A DNA stretch of 64,000 nucleotides, from contig NZ_CP036537.1 in assembly GCF_021184025.1 (NCBI RefSeq), positions 3,782,001-3,846,000 on the forward strand, read 5' to 3'. Shown here piece by piece: positions 25,546 through 35,480 of the stretch (positions are counted from its first letter, which is position 1; the number at the start of each line of letters is the position of its first letter). The translations under genes and the position numbers were made by a program. A model generated the notes under the pieces. The model searched no databases. It was given only the letters and a program-made list of their open reading frames with translations, and was not told the DNA's origin. This DNA is from Rhodopseudomonas boonkerdii (GTDB lineage: Bacteria > Pseudomonadota > Alphaproteobacteria > Rhizobiales > Xanthobacteraceae).

Positions 25546-26571
25546 CTAACTGCTGAAGGTTCCGAACCGGTCGCTGAACAGATCAAGCGGCCTCGGCGTG
25601 CCGACCTCCGGCGTCTTCGGCAAAGCATTCGACGTCAGCGACGACCTGTTGCCCCACAGTTCCTGGACTGCCGGGGAAATCGGCTGGCTGCGTTCGCCGC
25701 CCTGAAAGAGCGAACGGAACATCGGCGGCTCAGGCATCGTTGATGCCGACATCGTCGACGAGCTGCCATCGGCGAAGCTTGCCACCTGCGCGGTGGCGAG
25801 ATCGGGGAAGCGCGACAGGAACGTGGCATTGGATGACGTCGATGCAGTCACAGGCGCAACGGCCTGGGCCATGGTGACACCGGACACCGCGAGCGGGCCG
25901 CCCGCAGCGACGATGGCGTTGCGCGTGGCGCTCGAGCCGGCCGCGGCGTCATAGCGCGACGACAGCACCGAATAGACTTGCGACACGCTGCGCGCAGCGC
26001 CGTTCTGATCGTAAAAGATCGAGCGATTGGCAGCGGCGGCATTGGGAAAGAGCGCCGCGCCCGAAACGTTCGGATTGTTGGTGGCGTTGTTGATCAGCTT
26101 CGATGCGCCGGCGACGCCCATGAAATGCGCCATGTACAGCTCGGCATCGTTCGGACGCCGGCCGATCTCGCCGGTGAGCTTGAAGCCGTTGGATTGCGTG
26201 AGCACGCCGGCCATGGCCGAACTCGCGACAGGGTCGTCGCGCAACTTCAGGATCGCCGCCCTGGCCTGCGGATCACTCACGGAGTAAGTGCCTGACGGGG
26301 ATTTGGTGATCGCATCGGCATAGGCGCCGTAGCCGAGCTTGCTGCCGGCTTCCTTCACCGTTCCGAGCCAGGTCTGCTCGATGAACTGGAACAGGCCCTT
26401 GGCGGAGGACGTCGTCGCGGTCGCCTTGGGATCGAAATTCGATTCCATCTTGGCGGTGGCGAGCAGATATTCGAAGCTGGTACCGGTGATGCCGGCAGCA
26501 TTCCGGATCGCGCCCGCCACCTGACTGCGCGTCGAATTCACTGCGAAGAGATTGGTCGCCTCGACCGCCAT
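25546..26571 (-). CDS. SLT-domain lytic transglycosylase
   Basis: 341 residues from MAVEATNLFAV. Catalytic Glu in LATAKMESNFDPKATATT, then SSAKGLFQFIEQTWLGTVKE and an alpha-helical lysozyme-like domain to about residue 170 (ELYMAHFMGVAGASKLINNA). The rest is Ser/Ala-rich with a proline-rich end (PEPPMFRSLFQGGERSQPIS). No clear signal peptide in this start; a start at 26652 adds a Cys-containing 27 residues that do not help. Cleaves peptidoglycan glycan strands. Divergent from the next gene over a perfect CtrA box, which suggests a cell-cycle or flagellar role (inference). Confidence 0.85.
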   Translation of the reverse strand: MAVEATNLFAVNSTRSQVAGAIRNAAGITGTSFEYLLATAKMESNFDPKATATTSSAKGLFQFIEQTWLGTVKEAGSKLGYGAYADAITKSPSGTYSVSDPQARAAILKLRDDPVASSAMAGVLTQSNGFKLTGEIGRRPNDAELYMAHFMGVAGASKLINNATNNPNVSGAALFPNAAAANRSIFYDQNGAARSVSQVYSVLSSRYDAAAGSSATRNAIVAAGGPLAVSGVTMAQAVAPVTASTSSNATFLSRFPDLATAQVASFADGSSSTMSASTMPEPPMFRSLFQGGERSQPISPAVQELWGNRSSLTSNALPKTPEVGTPRPLDLFSDRFGTFSS

Positions 26572-26658
26572 GCCCTGCCCCGCTTCCGCGCAGGCGGCTC
26601 CCGACATCCGGACGCCGTCAGCCACACCGAAGCTACGGACACAGTGCAGCAATCATGG

Positions 26659-26673
26659 TTAATTGAATGTTAA
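26659..26673. promoter_or_regulatory. CtrA box TTAA-N7-TTAA
   Basis: TTAATTGAATGTTAA matches the CtrA consensus TTAA(N7)TTAA exactly and is preceded by ATGG, giving the half-site ATGGTTAA. It lies between the divergent transglycosylase (start 26571) and the gene starting at 26742, so it could serve either. Confidence 0.65.
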
Positions 26674-26741
26674 ACCTAGAAGGCTGCATTAACTCCCGAA
26701 TGTTTCTATCTGTGTCGACACCCACCGATTCGGAGACAGCC

Positions 26742-27430
26742 ATGGTCGCGATCAGCAATGGGATGAGCGGCGCCCTTGCGCGTGATGCCGGTGGCAAGGA
26801 TAAGGACGGCGCTGCAACCAGAGGCATGCCGAACCCGCCACCCCCTTCCTCATCGGCCGGCCCACGTCGGCAACGGTGATCGAACTCTCCGATCGTGCGA
26901 AATCGATCATCGCCAAGGCGCAGGCAGACCAGGACGCGACTCGCAACCTGACGAAGTCGTTCGACGAAATCCTGACCGAGCGCACCGACGCGCTGGGCAA
27001 GCGACTGTCCGAGATATTGTCCCGCCTCAATGTGCCGCCGGAATTTGCCACACACCTCAAGGTCGACACATTCGGCAACGTGACCGCCGAGGGACCGTGG
27101 AAGGCGAAGATCGAAAAGATGTTCAGCGAGAATCCCGATCTCGCCAAGGAGCTCAAGGAGGTCTCCGGCCTTAGCGCGCTGAAGGCCGCGCAGGCGTCGC
27201 TGGATCTCTATAACGAGCAGAAGAAATCAACGAACGACGAGAAGAAGCAGGCCGAGGCGTGGAAGAACTACAATATCCGCGGGCTCAACATTCAAACGCT
27301 GTCCGGCGTGATGACCGTGAAGGACGGCAAACTCCGGTCCGCGGCAATCGACTATGTGGACATGATTGCCGACCCGACCGGGATCAATTCCGGCAAGTCG
27401 CGGCAGGACGTGGCGGACCGGCTGGTTTAG
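26742..27430 (+). CDS. Hypothetical protein with an apparent frameshift in a C-run
   Basis: Two frames join into one protein. ATG at 26742 follows GGAGA at 6 bases and reads MVAISNGMSGALARDAGGKD to GMPNPPPP, then would stop at 26879. The downstream frame reads PFLIGRPTSATVIELSDRAK and on to RQDVADRLV at 27430, with 185 residues of clean coding sequence and no Shine-Dalgarno at its first GTG (26876). The total span is 689 nt, one short of a multiple of three, and the two frames meet at the run CCACCCCCTT (about 26839-26848): one more C would restore the reading. Mature content is helical (DALGKRLSEILSRLNVPPEF, NPDLAKELKEVSGLSALKAA). Function unknown. Sequencing error, a pseudogene in the making, or phase variation are alternatives. 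Confidence 0.6.
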
Positions 27431-27460
27431 CGCCCGGAACGCCACCAGCCGGGCTACGGA

Positions 27461-27883
27461 CTATTTATAGACCGCAGCCGGATCGAACACTTTCTCCGCA
27501 TCCACGAACGACACCTTGGCCGCGCCGTCCTCGCCCTTGGTGATGGCGCGGTAAAAGCACGAGCGGCGGCCGGTGTGGCAGGCGGCGCCGCCGATCTGCT
27601 CGACCTTGATCCAGACGGCGTCCTGATCGCAGTCCATCCGCATCTCGGCGACGCGCTGGGTCTTGCCGGAGCTCTCCCCTTTGCGCCACAGCGCCTTGCG
27701 CGAGCGGCTGTAATACCAGGCGTCGCCGGTCTCGATGGTCTTGCGCAGCGCCTCGTCGTTCATGTGCGCGACCATCAGCACGTCGCCATTGGCGACGTCG
27801 GTCACGACGGCGGTGACGAGGCCGTTGGCGTCGAATGTCGGAGTGAGCGCGAGGGATTCTTCGAGGGCGTGATCGTGGGACAC
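27461..27883 (-). CDS. hisI: Phosphoribosyl-AMP cyclohydrolase
   Basis: 140 residues from a GTG at 27883 ([14 protein letters not shown]) with GAGAG about 7 bases upstream. Third step of histidine synthesis, opening the PR-AMP ring. Signature: [60 protein letters not shown] with metal-binding Cys/Asp residues, then [10 protein letters not shown]. An upstream in-frame extension to 28045 translates palindromic repeat sequence and is rejected. Next to folE, both minus strand but separated by a repeat. Confidence 0.95.
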   Translation of the reverse strand: MSHDHALEESLALTPTFDANGLVTAVVTDVANGDVLMVAHMNDEALRKTIETGDAWYYSRSRKALWRKGESSGKTQRVAEMRMDCDQDAVWIKVEQIGGAACHTGRRSCFYRAITKGEDGAAKVSFVDAEKVFDPAAVYK

Positions 27884-27914
27884 GGGAGTCTCTCGGGGTC
27901 GGAGCGGCGCTTCT

Positions 27915-28058
27915 GCCTTCTTCCCGCAAGCGGGGAGAAGGTGACCGCGCGTAGCGCGGGCGGATGAGGGGGACTCTCCGCGAGCGGCGGAGCCAATGGA
28001 GAGCCCCCTCACCCGCCGCGAAGGCGCGGCGACCTCTCCCCGCAAGCGGGGAGAGGTT
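27915..28058. repeat. Palindromic repeat of the CCCGCAAGCGGGGAGAGG family
   Basis: Two inverted copies of TTCCCGCAAGCGGGGAGAAGG-type sequence (27921 onward and 28036-28058) enclose GGGCGGATGAGGGGGACTCTCC and its inverse. Dispersed intergenic element common in rhizobial genomes, between hisI and folE. Confidence 0.85.
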
Positions 28059-28064
28059 AGAACA

Positions 28065-28766
28065 TCAGCGCGACATCGCCTGGATCATCGACATGAACCG
28101 CGCCTGTTCGGCGGGATTGTCGCGGAAATTGCCGGTGAAGCGCGTGGTGAAGGTGCGCGAGCCTTCCTTGCGGATGCCGCGGGCGGACATGCAGGTATGC
28201 TCGGCTTCCACCATCACGGCGACGCCGCGCGGCTTCAGCACCTCGTCCACCGCAGCAGCGAGCTGTGCGGTGAGATGTTCCTGGGTCTGCAGACGATGGC
28301 CGAAGATATCGACCAGACGCGCCAGCTTGGACAGACCGACGACGCGCTCGACCGGCGTGTAGGCGATATGCGCCTTGCCGTAGAACGGCATCATGTGATG
28401 TTCGCAATGGGAGACGAAGCCCATGTCGCGGATCAGCACGAAATCGTCATAGCCCGCAGTCTCGCCAAAAGTCTTGTTCAGCACCTCGGCGGGCGACTGG
28501 TGATAGCCCTGAAACACTTCGTCATAAGCCTCGACGACCCGGCGTGGCGTGTCGAGCAGACCTTCGCGCTGCGGATTCTCCCCGATATAGGCCAGCAGCG
28601 TCTGCACGGCCTTTTCGGCTTCGGCGCGCGAGGGGCGGTTCTGTTCGGGATCGACTGCGGCGGCGAGAAATTCGGCGGGGTCGAGCTGGGCTGGCCGGAA
28701 TTCCTTTTTGCCGTCAGCTTTGGCGCCGTCAGCAGCGTTGCGAATGGGTTTGATCACAGCGTCCAT
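28065..28766 (-). CDS. folE: GTP cyclohydrolase I
   Basis: 233 residues. Catalyses the first step of folate and tetrahydropterin synthesis. Signature: [40 protein letters not shown] (zinc Cys and His), [40 protein letters not shown] (second zinc Cys). N-terminal 35 residues are a variable Ala/Lys-rich extension. Single gene behind the repeat element. Confidence 0.96.
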   Translation of the reverse strand: MDAVIKPIRNAADGAKADGKKEFRPAQLDPAEFLAAAVDPEQNRPSRAEAEKAVQTLLAYIGENPQREGLLDTPRRVVEAYDEVFQGYHQSPAEVLNKTFGETAGYDDFVLIRDMGFVSHCEHHMMPFYGKAHIAYTPVERVVGLSKLARLVDIFGHRLQTQEHLTAQLAAAVDEVLKPRGVAVMVEAEHTCMSARGIRKEGSRTFTTRFTGNFRDNPAEQARFMSMIQAMSR

Positions 28767-29024
28767 CTTCTCTCCGTTCGACCGGCCAAAATTGTGAGGC
28801 CGGAGGTGTCACCGGGCAGACGGGGCGGTAACCCGCCGGACGCCTGAAACCGTCAAAACATAACGTCGCCGGCGCCGGATGGAATTCTCAAATTCCGGCG
28901 ATCCAGCGACCTGCCAGCGTTCTTTCGCCGGGCCGCATCCCTATATAAGGTTCCTCGCCATCCCCGCCAAGGGCAGCGCCCGGCAGCGACATTTGGAAAC
29001 GGTGGCAGAGTTAAGGTCCATGAG

Positions 29025-29483
29025 ATGCTGAACGACATCTATAACAAGCGCATCATCGAGCTGGCCGGTAATATTCCGCGCCTCGGCCGCCTGCCCTCGC
29101 CCGACGCCAGCGCCACTGCGCATTCCAAATTGTGCGGTTCCACGGTGAAGATCGACCTCGCCATGGATGGCGATGTGGTCACCGATTTCGCCCATGACGT
29201 GAAGGCCTGCGCGCTCGGCCAGGCGTCCTCCTCGATCATGGCGCGACACGTGGTCGGCTCCACGGCCGGCGAGCTCCGCGCGCTGCGTGAGACCGTCCGG
29301 AAAATGCTGAAGGAAAACGGAGCGCCGCCGACCGATGGGAAATGGGCCGATATCGCCGCCCTGGAACCCGTGCGCGACTACAAGGCGCGGCACGCCTCGA
29401 CACTGCTGACCTTCGACGCGGTGGTCGATGCCATCGGGCAGATCGAGGCAAAATCCGGCAAGACGGAAAACGCGCCGGCCTGA
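29025..29483 (+). CDS. IscU/NifU-like iron-sulfur scaffold protein
   Basis: 152 residues. N-terminal NifU-like domain with three ligand-type Cys: SKLCGSTVKIDLAMDGD, VKACALGQASSSIMA, and the pattern MLNDIYNKRIIELAGNIPRL. The C-x-to-CALGQAS motif is that of the alphaproteobacterial SufU/IscU-like family; the third cysteine of classical IscU is not evident, so it may act as a carrier. AAGG lies 9 bases before ATG. Stands alone. Confidence 0.8.
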   Translation: MLNDIYNKRIIELAGNIPRLGRLPSPDASATAHSKLCGSTVKIDLAMDGDVVTDFAHDVKACALGQASSSIMARHVVGSTAGELRALRETVRKMLKENGAPPTDGKWADIAALEPVRDYKARHASTLLTFDAVVDAIGQIEAKSGKTENAPA

Positions 29484-29495
29484 TCTACACCGATA

Positions 29496-30407
29496 TTATC
29501 TGGACGGCGCCGTAACCGCGCCTCCGGTAGGGGTCTGGATTTCCGCGGTCTTGGTCGTCGAGACCGTCGATGCCACCGGCTGCTTCTGGTGCTCCTCGCC
29601 GCTGATGAAGCGATCCTGGATCATCTTCGGCGCCAGCGAGGCCACAGGGGTCGCTTCCGGCGCGCGCTCCTGCGGCAGCACGTCATCGACCTGATAGGTC
29701 GTGACAAGGTTGGAAAGCTTCAGCTCATCCGTCGTCAGGCGGTGCAGATCTTCCCACGGCGGAACACTGAGCGAGAGCGAGAGCAGGTCTCCGGAGCCCC
29801 CCATTTCCACCGTATATTTGGCGAGACGGCCAACATCGCGCTGCACGATCATCAGGTCCTGCGCCGTATAGTTCGCCGCCTTCGGATCGTCGGCGCGGTC
29901 GCCCATCCAGATCTGGTGCACGCGGACATGCGCCTCGTCGGGCACATAGCGTGTCTTGCCTGACAGCAGCAGGAAGACGCACATGGATTCGCAATAGGCC
30001 TGCGGCAGCACCGCCGGCTTCATCACGCCCGACGACGACTGCAACTCGATCGAGGACCCCACCGTGGTGCGCAGACCCAGCTTGCGCCAGCGGCGGCCGA
30101 TCGCGATGGCGTCATTGACGGAGCCACCGGAGGAATCCAGCACGACGGTGGCGCCACCGAGATCGTGGCTGCTGGCGAATTCGTCGAAATCCTTCGGTGT
30201 ATCGCCGGTCACGATGCCGACGGCGGTGAACCAGCCACGGCAATTCGGCTCGCAGGCCACCCACGTGAAGCGCATCGGCAGTTTGCGTTCTTCGAGGACG
30301 GCGGCGGAAGCGACGGTAGCCGAGAATGCGCCCGCGAAGCCCGGCAGTGCGATGCAAACGGCAATCGCGCGCAGCAGCGCCGACCCATTCGAACGAAACG
30401 ACCGCAT
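29496..30407 (-). CDS. Secreted ClpP-fold protein (COG3904-like)
   Basis: 303 residues from MRSFRSNG with a signal peptide (ALLRAIAVCIALPGFAGAFS). The ClpP/crotonase-like core is TVVLDSSGGSVNDAIAIGRR, then AYCESMCVFLLLSGKTRYVP and HVRVHQIWMGDRADD. These align with ClpP's GG-S-V oxyanion stretch, its nucleophile region (ASMxAFLLxAG) and its His region (MIHQP), so Ser and His appear kept. Two extra Cys (CEPNCRG, CESMC) suggest disulfides in the periplasm. C-terminus is a Thr/Gln/Pro-rich tail. Protease activity is inference. Convergent with the IscU-like gene. Confidence 0.75.
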   Translation of the reverse strand: MRSFRSNGSALLRAIAVCIALPGFAGAFSATVASAAVLEERKLPMRFTWVACEPNCRGWFTAVGIVTGDTPKDFDEFASSHDLGGATVVLDSSGGSVNDAIAIGRRWRKLGLRTTVGSSIELQSSSGVMKPAVLPQAYCESMCVFLLLSGKTRYVPDEAHVRVHQIWMGDRADDPKAANYTAQDLMIVQRDVGRLAKYTVEMGGSGDLLSLSLSVPPWEDLHRLTTDELKLSNLVTTYQVDDVLPQERAPEATPVASLAPKMIQDRFISGEEHQKQPVASTVSTTKTAEIQTPTGGAVTAPSR

Positions 30408-30650
30408 CGAGCTCAACCCGGTTCCTTTCCCGCGCTCACATGGGAGCTGGCAACTGAGCAATGGCTACATCGAACGCTCATGATTCCGTCACATGCGCGT
30501 TGTCAAAACCTATCCTGCGCGCGCCCCACGTCCAGTTACTTTTGCTGCACCGCATGCGATAAACTGGCAGGTGTGACCCCAGTGCATAAGCGCTACGGTT
30601 CCCTGCACTGAAACCCGGCAAACCCTGACCGATCCGATAGCAAGCAGATC

Positions 30651-30989
30651 ATGGACCACCCATCCGCGTGCCCGCAGTGCATCGGTATCATCCGACGGAG
30701 CCCACGGAACCTTGGCCGCGGTGCAATCTGGCTCTACCGCCACACCTTTTCGCCTCTGGTCGGCTTCAACTGCCGTCACATTCCGTCATGTTCGGTCTAT
30801 GGCGACGAGGCGATCGAGCGCTATGGCCTCTGGGCCGGCGGCTGGATGACATTGGCCCGTCTGCTGCGCTGCCAGCCCTGGGGAACCTCGGGGATCGACA
30901 ATGTGACGGCAACGGCGCCTCCCCACGCGCGCTGGTATCTGCCCTGGCGGTATGCGCGCTGGCGCGGCGTCAATGACGCAAGCGGCTGA
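30651..30989 (+). CDS. yidD: Membrane protein insertion efficiency factor
   Basis: 112 residues. YidD helps YidC insert membrane proteins. Signature: AIWLYRHTFSPLVGFNCRHI, PSCSVYGDEAIERYGLWAGG, RLLRCQPWGTSGIDNV, with the conserved Cys residues. N-terminus MDHPSACPQCIGIIRR carries an extra Cys-x2-Cys. It usually sits next to yidC or rnpA, but here it is isolated and convergent with an MFS gene 5 bp away. Confidence 0.92.
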   Translation: MDHPSACPQCIGIIRRSPRNLGRGAIWLYRHTFSPLVGFNCRHIPSCSVYGDEAIERYGLWAGGWMTLARLLRCQPWGTSGIDNVTATAPPHARWYLPWRYARWRGVNDASG

Positions 30990-30994
30990 GGCCG

Positions 30995-32230
30995 TCAGAC
31001 CGCTGCGGATTTGGCAAAACGCCGGCTCCACAAAATTGCCGACAGGGCGGCGGCGAGAAACGCCATCGCGGCAAAGCCCGACGCATGGAAGAAACCGCCG
31101 GCGAACAGCAGTCCGCCGATGCCCGATCCGACGGCCTGACCGACATAGAGCATCGAGGTGTTGAGCGACACGGCCGCGGCTCCCGCAGCCGGCGCAGCCA
31201 TGATCAGACGCACCTGCTGCATCGACGTGATGGCGCCGAAGCCGAGACCCCAGATCGCGACGCCAAACGCCATCACGGCGAGATGGCCGGCACCGAAGGT
31301 CCACACCGACATCCCCGCCAGCACGAGTGAGGTCGAGAGGATGGAGGTTCGCAGCGGCCCCCAATGATCGACGATGCGCGTCGCCGTCATGATGCCGAGG
31401 AAGCCGCACACGCCGTAGATCGCGAACACGGAAGCCGCCGCGTCATGCCCCGCTCCGGCGAGACGTTCGAGCAGCGGCGCCATGAAGGTGAAGATCGAGA
31501 ACTGCCCGGCTATCTGCAGGGTGGTGATCGAGAGCAGCAGCAACACGAGCCGGTTGCGCGCCAGCGCCGACCATGTGGACAGATCGACCGGCGCGCCGAA
31601 CAAGCCGCGTGGAATCCGCCACACCAGCAGCGCAAGGCTGATACAGCTCATCACGCCGACGACCCCATACACTTCGCGCCAGCCAAACCGGCTCGCGATG
31701 AAGGTCACGAGCGGCAGACCGACGGCCGCGGCGAGCGTCCAGCCGAGAAAAACGTAAGCGACGCTGCTCGCGCGCTTTTCGGGTGGCATCAGCATGCCGA
31801 CAACCCCGGCCGCCTGCGGCGTATAAGGCGCGGCAGCGATGCACATCACGAGGCGTATCGCCAGCAGGACGGCGTAATTCGGCGCAAAGGCCGAGGCGAG
31901 ATTGCACGCCGCGACCACCACGATCACGCCGATCAGCATGTGCCGGCGCTCGACGCGGCTGGTCAGCCAGGACATCAGCGGCGAGCAGATGCACAGCATC
32001 ACCGCGCCGAACGTGATGAGAAGTCCCGCTTCCCGGATCGTGACGCCAAGCCCGGCCGACAACTCGCCAAGCATCGCCGTCGGCCCCAGCAATCCGATGC
32101 CGGTGACGAAATTGCCGATCATGAGTGCGGTGGGGGCGAAGGGGCGAGGTTGGGACAAGGTGCGGTATTTTAGTGATGCAACGGTGACCGCGTCAAACCA
32201 TGCCAGCCCCCTGCCGTCGCGGTGTTGCAT
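30995..32230 (-). CDS. MFS transporter (DHA1/AraJ-type exporter)
   Basis: About 411 residues, 12 membrane helices. Family features: [20 protein letters not shown] (helix 1), [20 protein letters not shown] (loop 2-3 with motif A-like SRVERR), [40 protein letters not shown]. Likely drug or metabolite efflux. The start is uncertain: ATG at 32230 gives 25 residues before the first helix; a TTG further in is possible. Divergent from thrS. Confidence 0.85.
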   Translation of the reverse strand: MQHRDGRGLAWFDAVTVASLKYRTLSQPRPFAPTALMIGNFVTGIGLLGPTAMLGELSAGLGVTIREAGLLITFGAVMLCICSPLMSWLTSRVERRHMLIGVIVVVAACNLASAFAPNYAVLLAIRLVMCIAAAPYTPQAAGVVGMLMPPEKRASSVAYVFLGWTLAAAVGLPLVTFIASRFGWREVYGVVGVMSCISLALLVWRIPRGLFGAPVDLSTWSALARNRLVLLLLSITTLQIAGQFSIFTFMAPLLERLAGAGHDAAASVFAIYGVCGFLGIMTATRIVDHWGPLRTSILSTSLVLAGMSVWTFGAGHLAVMAFGVAIWGLGFGAITSMQQVRLIMAAPAAGAAAVSLNTSMLYVGQAVGSGIGGLLFAGGFFHASGFAAMAFLAAALSAILWSRRFAKSAAV

Positions 32231-32305
32231 CACCCGAATCGCCTGCTATACCGCTGTTCCCGCTTACCTGCGCCCGTGTGCAGGAGTGAGCCACAGGAGA
32301 ACGAT

Positions 32306-34342
32306 ATGTCCGAGAAAGATACGCCTGCGTCCGGATTCAAATTCGGCCTCGCCAACCTTACCCCCGCCGACCAGAACAATGTGAACCTCACCTTCCCGGA
32401 CGGCGCCGTGCGCCAGTATCCGAAGGGCACAACCGGCTTCGACATCGCCAAGGGCATCTCGCCCTCGCTCGCCAAGCGCACCGTCGCCATGGCGCTGGAC
32501 GGCGTGGTAAGCGACCTCAACGATCCCATCACCGCCGATGCCAAGCTCGAGCTGATCAACCGCGAGGATCCCCGCGCGCTGGAGCTGATCCGGCACGATT
32601 GCGCGCATGTGCTCGCCGAAGCCGTGCAGACGCTGTGGCCCTCGACCCAGGTGACCATCGGTCCCGTGATCGAGAACGGTTTCTACTACGACTTCTACCG
32701 CGAGGAGCCGTTCACGCCGGAGGACTTCGCCGCCATCGAGAAGAAGATGCGCGAGCTGATCCAGCGCGACAAACCCTTCACCAAGGAAGTATGGGACCGC
32801 GAAAAGACCAAGCAGGTGTTCCGCGACAAGGGCGAGGCCTTCAAGGTCGAGCTGGTCGATGCCATTCCCGGCAACGAGCCGATCAAGATCTATTACCAGG
32901 GCGACTGGTTCGACTTGTGCCGCGGTCCGCACATGACCTCGACGGGCAAGATCGGCAACGCCTTCAAGCTGATGAAGGTTGCCGGTGCCTATTGGCGCGG
33001 CGACAGCAACAATCCGATGCTGACGCGCATCTACGGCACCGCCTTCGCCAAGCAGGAAGGCCTCGACGCCTATCTCAAACAGATCGAGGAAGCGGAGAAG
33101 CGCGACCACCGCAAGCTCGGCCGCGAGCTCGACCTCTTCCACTTCCAGGAGGAAGGCCCGGGCGTCGTGTTCTGGCATCCGAAGGGCTGGACCATCTTCC
33201 AGGCGCTGATCGCCTATATGCGCCGCCGCCTCGCCGGCGACTATGACGAGGTGAACGCGCCGCAGATCCTCGACAAGGGACTGTGGGAGACCTCGGGCCA
33301 TTGGGGCTGGTATCGCGAAAACATGTTCGCGGCACAGTCCGCCGGCGACGAGGCCGAGGACAAGCGCTGGTTCGCGCTGAAGCCGATGAACTGTCCCGGC
33401 CATGTGCAGATCTTCAAGCACGGGCTGAAGAGCTATCGCGACCTGCCGCTGCGTCTCGCCGAATTCGGTGTGGTGCATCGCTATGAAGCGTCGGGCGCCA
33501 TGCACGGTCTGATGCGCGTGCGCGGCTTCACCCAGGACGACGCCCATGTGTTCTGCACCGAGCAACAGCTCGCCGAGGAATGCCTGAAGATCAACGACCT
33601 GATCCTGTCGACCTATACCGACTTCGACTTCGGCGACATCGTGGTGAAGCTCTCCACCCGTCCGGAGAAGCGCGTCGGCACCGACGAGATGTGGGATCAC
33701 GCCGAGCGCGTGATGGCCACGGTGCTCTCGACCATCGAGGCGCAGTCGGGCGGTCGCATCAAGACCGAGATATCGCCGGGCGAAGGCGCGTTCTACGGGC
33801 CGAAGTTCGAATATGTGCTGCGCGACGCCATCGGCCGCGACTGGCAATGCGGCACCACGCAGGTGGACTTCAACCTGCCGGAACGCTTTGGCGCGTTCTA
33901 TATCGATGCCGACGGATCGAAGAAGGCGCCTGTCATGGTGCATCGTGCGATCTGCGGCTCGATGGAGCGCTTCATCGGCATCCTGATCGAGCACTATGCC
34001 GGCAACTTCCCGCTCTGGCTGGCGCCGACGCAGGTGATGGTCACCACCATCACCTCGGAAGGCGACGAATACGCCAAGGTGGTCGCCGCCGCGGCCCGCA
34101 AGGCCGGCCTCCGCGTCGAGATCGACCTCCGCAACGAGAAGATCAACTACAAGGTCCGTGAGCACTCGCTGGCCAAGATCCCCGCGCTTCTCGTGGTCGG
34201 CAAGAAGGAAGCCGAGACCCACTCGGTCTCGGTCCGCCGCCTCGGCAGCGAGGGCCAGAAGGTGATGTCCACCGAGGAAGCCATCGCTGCATTGGTGGAT
34301 GAAGCCACCCCGCCGGACGTGAAGCGCGCAAGAGCGAGCTAA
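32306..34342 (+). CDS. thrS: Threonyl-tRNA synthetase
   Basis: 678 residues, a normal length. N-terminal TGS domain ([20 protein letters not shown]) is followed by the editing domain ([20 protein letters not shown], with the H-x3-H motif), class II core ([20 protein letters not shown], motif 2 [20 protein letters not shown]) and motif 3 ([20 protein letters not shown]). Anticodon-binding domain at the C-terminus ([20 protein letters not shown]). ATG at 32306 with AGGAGA 5 bases upstream; a 28-residue upstream extension is non-conserved. No T-box or obvious attenuator seen in the 75 bp before it. Confidence 0.97.
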   Translation: MSEKDTPASGFKFGLANLTPADQNNVNLTFPDGAVRQYPKGTTGFDIAKGISPSLAKRTVAMALDGVVSDLNDPITADAKLELINREDPRALELIRHDCAHVLAEAVQTLWPSTQVTIGPVIENGFYYDFYREEPFTPEDFAAIEKKMRELIQRDKPFTKEVWDREKTKQVFRDKGEAFKVELVDAIPGNEPIKIYYQGDWFDLCRGPHMTSTGKIGNAFKLMKVAGAYWRGDSNNPMLTRIYGTAFAKQEGLDAYLKQIEEAEKRDHRKLGRELDLFHFQEEGPGVVFWHPKGWTIFQALIAYMRRRLAGDYDEVNAPQILDKGLWETSGHWGWYRENMFAAQSAGDEAEDKRWFALKPMNCPGHVQIFKHGLKSYRDLPLRLAEFGVVHRYEASGAMHGLMRVRGFTQDDAHVFCTEQQLAEECLKINDLILSTYTDFDFGDIVVKLSTRPEKRVGTDEMWDHAERVMATVLSTIEAQSGGRIKTEISPGEGAFYGPKFEYVLRDAIGRDWQCGTTQVDFNLPERFGAFYIDADGSKKAPVMVHRAICGSMERFIGILIEHYAGNFPLWLAPTQVMVTTITSEGDEYAKVVAAAARKAGLRVEIDLRNEKINYKVREHSLAKIPALLVVGKKEAETHSVSVRRLGSEGQKVMSTEEAIAALVDEATPPDVKRARAS

Positions 34343-34349
34343 TAACGAC

Positions 34350-34462
34350 CTCGTCATGGCGAGCCCCGACGAATTACGTAGCAGTTCGTTCGGGCGAAGC
34401 AGTCCAGTTCTTCCTTGTAAGTTGCTGGATTGCTTCGTCGCTATGTTCCTCGCAGGGACGAC
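34350..34462. repeat. Dispersed repeat of the TGGATTGCTTCGTCGCT type
   Basis: GTCATGGCGAGCCCCGACGA ... GGATTGCTTCGTCGCTATGT ... CCTCGCAGGGACGAC: an imperfect inverted repeat common in intergenic rhizobial DNA, here after thrS. Confidence 0.8.
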
Positions 34463-34477
34463 TGATGGAGCCGAGCC

Positions 34478-34687
34478 ATGAGTGACGATGATGAGATCGA
34501 GATCGAAGCCTATCCGCTGCGGTCTTATCAGCTGATTCCGGACCCCAATCGTCCGGACGTGGTGGCGCTGGCTTTGGAGACCGAGCAAGGCCACAGCCTG
34601 TATCTCGCGTCGCGCGAGGTGCTGGAGGATCTCGGGCGCGATCTGCTGGATCGCGCCGCGAAGATGCCCGAACGAAAGAGGACCTGA
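34478..34687 (+). CDS. Small acidic hypothetical protein
   Basis: 69 residues from MSDDDEIEIEAYPLRSYQLI, then DVVALALETEQGHSLYLASR and EDLGRDLLDRAAKM. Cytosolic, beta-then-helix. GGAGCCG upstream. Conserved type in this group but function unknown. Confidence 0.65.
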   Translation: MSDDDEIEIEAYPLRSYQLIPDPNRPDVVALALETEQGHSLYLASREVLEDLGRDLLDRAAKMPERKRT

Positions 34688-34807
34688 TTTGCGGGCGCCA
34701 GATCACGCAATTGCGCGCTCACAATCGGTCTAAAAGCCGACCGCACGCCTCGTGAGATGCGGTTGCGTGTGCTAAGCGGCCCTGATCGCTTCATGTGAGA
34801 CTTTGCC

Positions 34808-35374
34808 GTGGCCGACACCATCGAATTTCTGAAGACCCGCCGTTCCGTCAAGCCGCGCGAGATGCAGGGCAAGGGCCCCTCTCCCTCCGAGCTCGACACC
34901 ATCCTGACCATCGGCGCACGGGTGCCGGATCATGGCAAACTGGCGCCCTGGCGCTTCATCGTGTTCGAGGGCGATGCCCGCAAACGCGCAGGAAATGTGA
35001 TCGCCGCCGTGTTCGCCCGCAAGAATCCGGATGCGCCACATGAGACGGTTGAAGCGGAGAAACAGCGTCTCACCGAGGCGCCGCTGGTGATTGCGGTGGT
35101 GTCCTCGCTCAAGCAGCACCCGAAAGTGCCTGCCTGGGAGCAGGAACTGTCTGCCGGCGCGAGCTGCATGAACATCGTCGCCGCCGCAACCGCGCTCGGC
35201 TATGGCGCCAACTGGCTCACGGGCTGGTACGCTTTCGATCGCGATGTGCTGGCGGGCCTCGGTCTCGCCGCCGAGGAGAAACTGGCCGGCTTCATCCATA
35301 TCGGCGGCAAGCCGGATCGCGTGATCGAGGACCGGCCGCGGCCGGAGCTGAAGGATCTGGTGACGCGGTTTTGA
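34808..35374 (+). CDS. Nitroreductase-family flavoprotein (YdjA-like)
   Basis: 188 residues from a GTG (ADTIEFLKTRRSVKPREMQG). FMN-binding motif TRRSVK at the N-terminus, VPDHGKLAPWRFIVFEG, LSAGASCMNIVAAATALGYG, ANWLTGWYAFDRDV and GFIHIGGKP. Short YdjA-like members accept NAD(P)H and diverse nitro or quinone substrates; the physiological one is unknown. Monocistronic between two repeat elements. Confidence 0.9.
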   Translation: MADTIEFLKTRRSVKPREMQGKGPSPSELDTILTIGARVPDHGKLAPWRFIVFEGDARKRAGNVIAAVFARKNPDAPHETVEAEKQRLTEAPLVIAVVSSLKQHPKVPAWEQELSAGASCMNIVAAATALGYGANWLTGWYAFDRDVLAGLGLAAEEKLAGFIHIGGKPDRVIEDRPRPELKDLVTRF

Positions 35375-35383
35375 TGCGCAGCC

Positions 35384-35469
35384 GTAGGGCGGATGAGCGC
35401 AGCGTAATCCGCCGCGGAGTTTCAGCAATGACCTCGGCGGGCGGATTACGCTTCGCTCATCCGCCCTAC
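35384..35469. repeat. Imperfect palindrome GTAGGGCGGATGAGCGCAGC
   Basis: GTAGGGCGGATGAGCG-x-AGCGTAATCCGCC, then CGGCGGATTACGCTTCGCTCATCCGCCCTAC. Arms of about 35 bp. A well-known intergenic palindromic element of this group, between the nitroreductase and the GGDEF-EAL gene. Confidence 0.88.
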
Positions 35470-35480
35470 AGATACGACTC

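Noticed and set aside
27461..28045. Longer hisI start at 28045
   Set aside because: The added 54 residues translate the palindromic repeat element; the GTG at 27883 fits the family length and has a ribosome site.
32264..34594. 776-codon open frame antisense to thrS
   Set aside because: It overlaps the whole of a clear threonyl-tRNA synthetase gene and has no domain or start signal.
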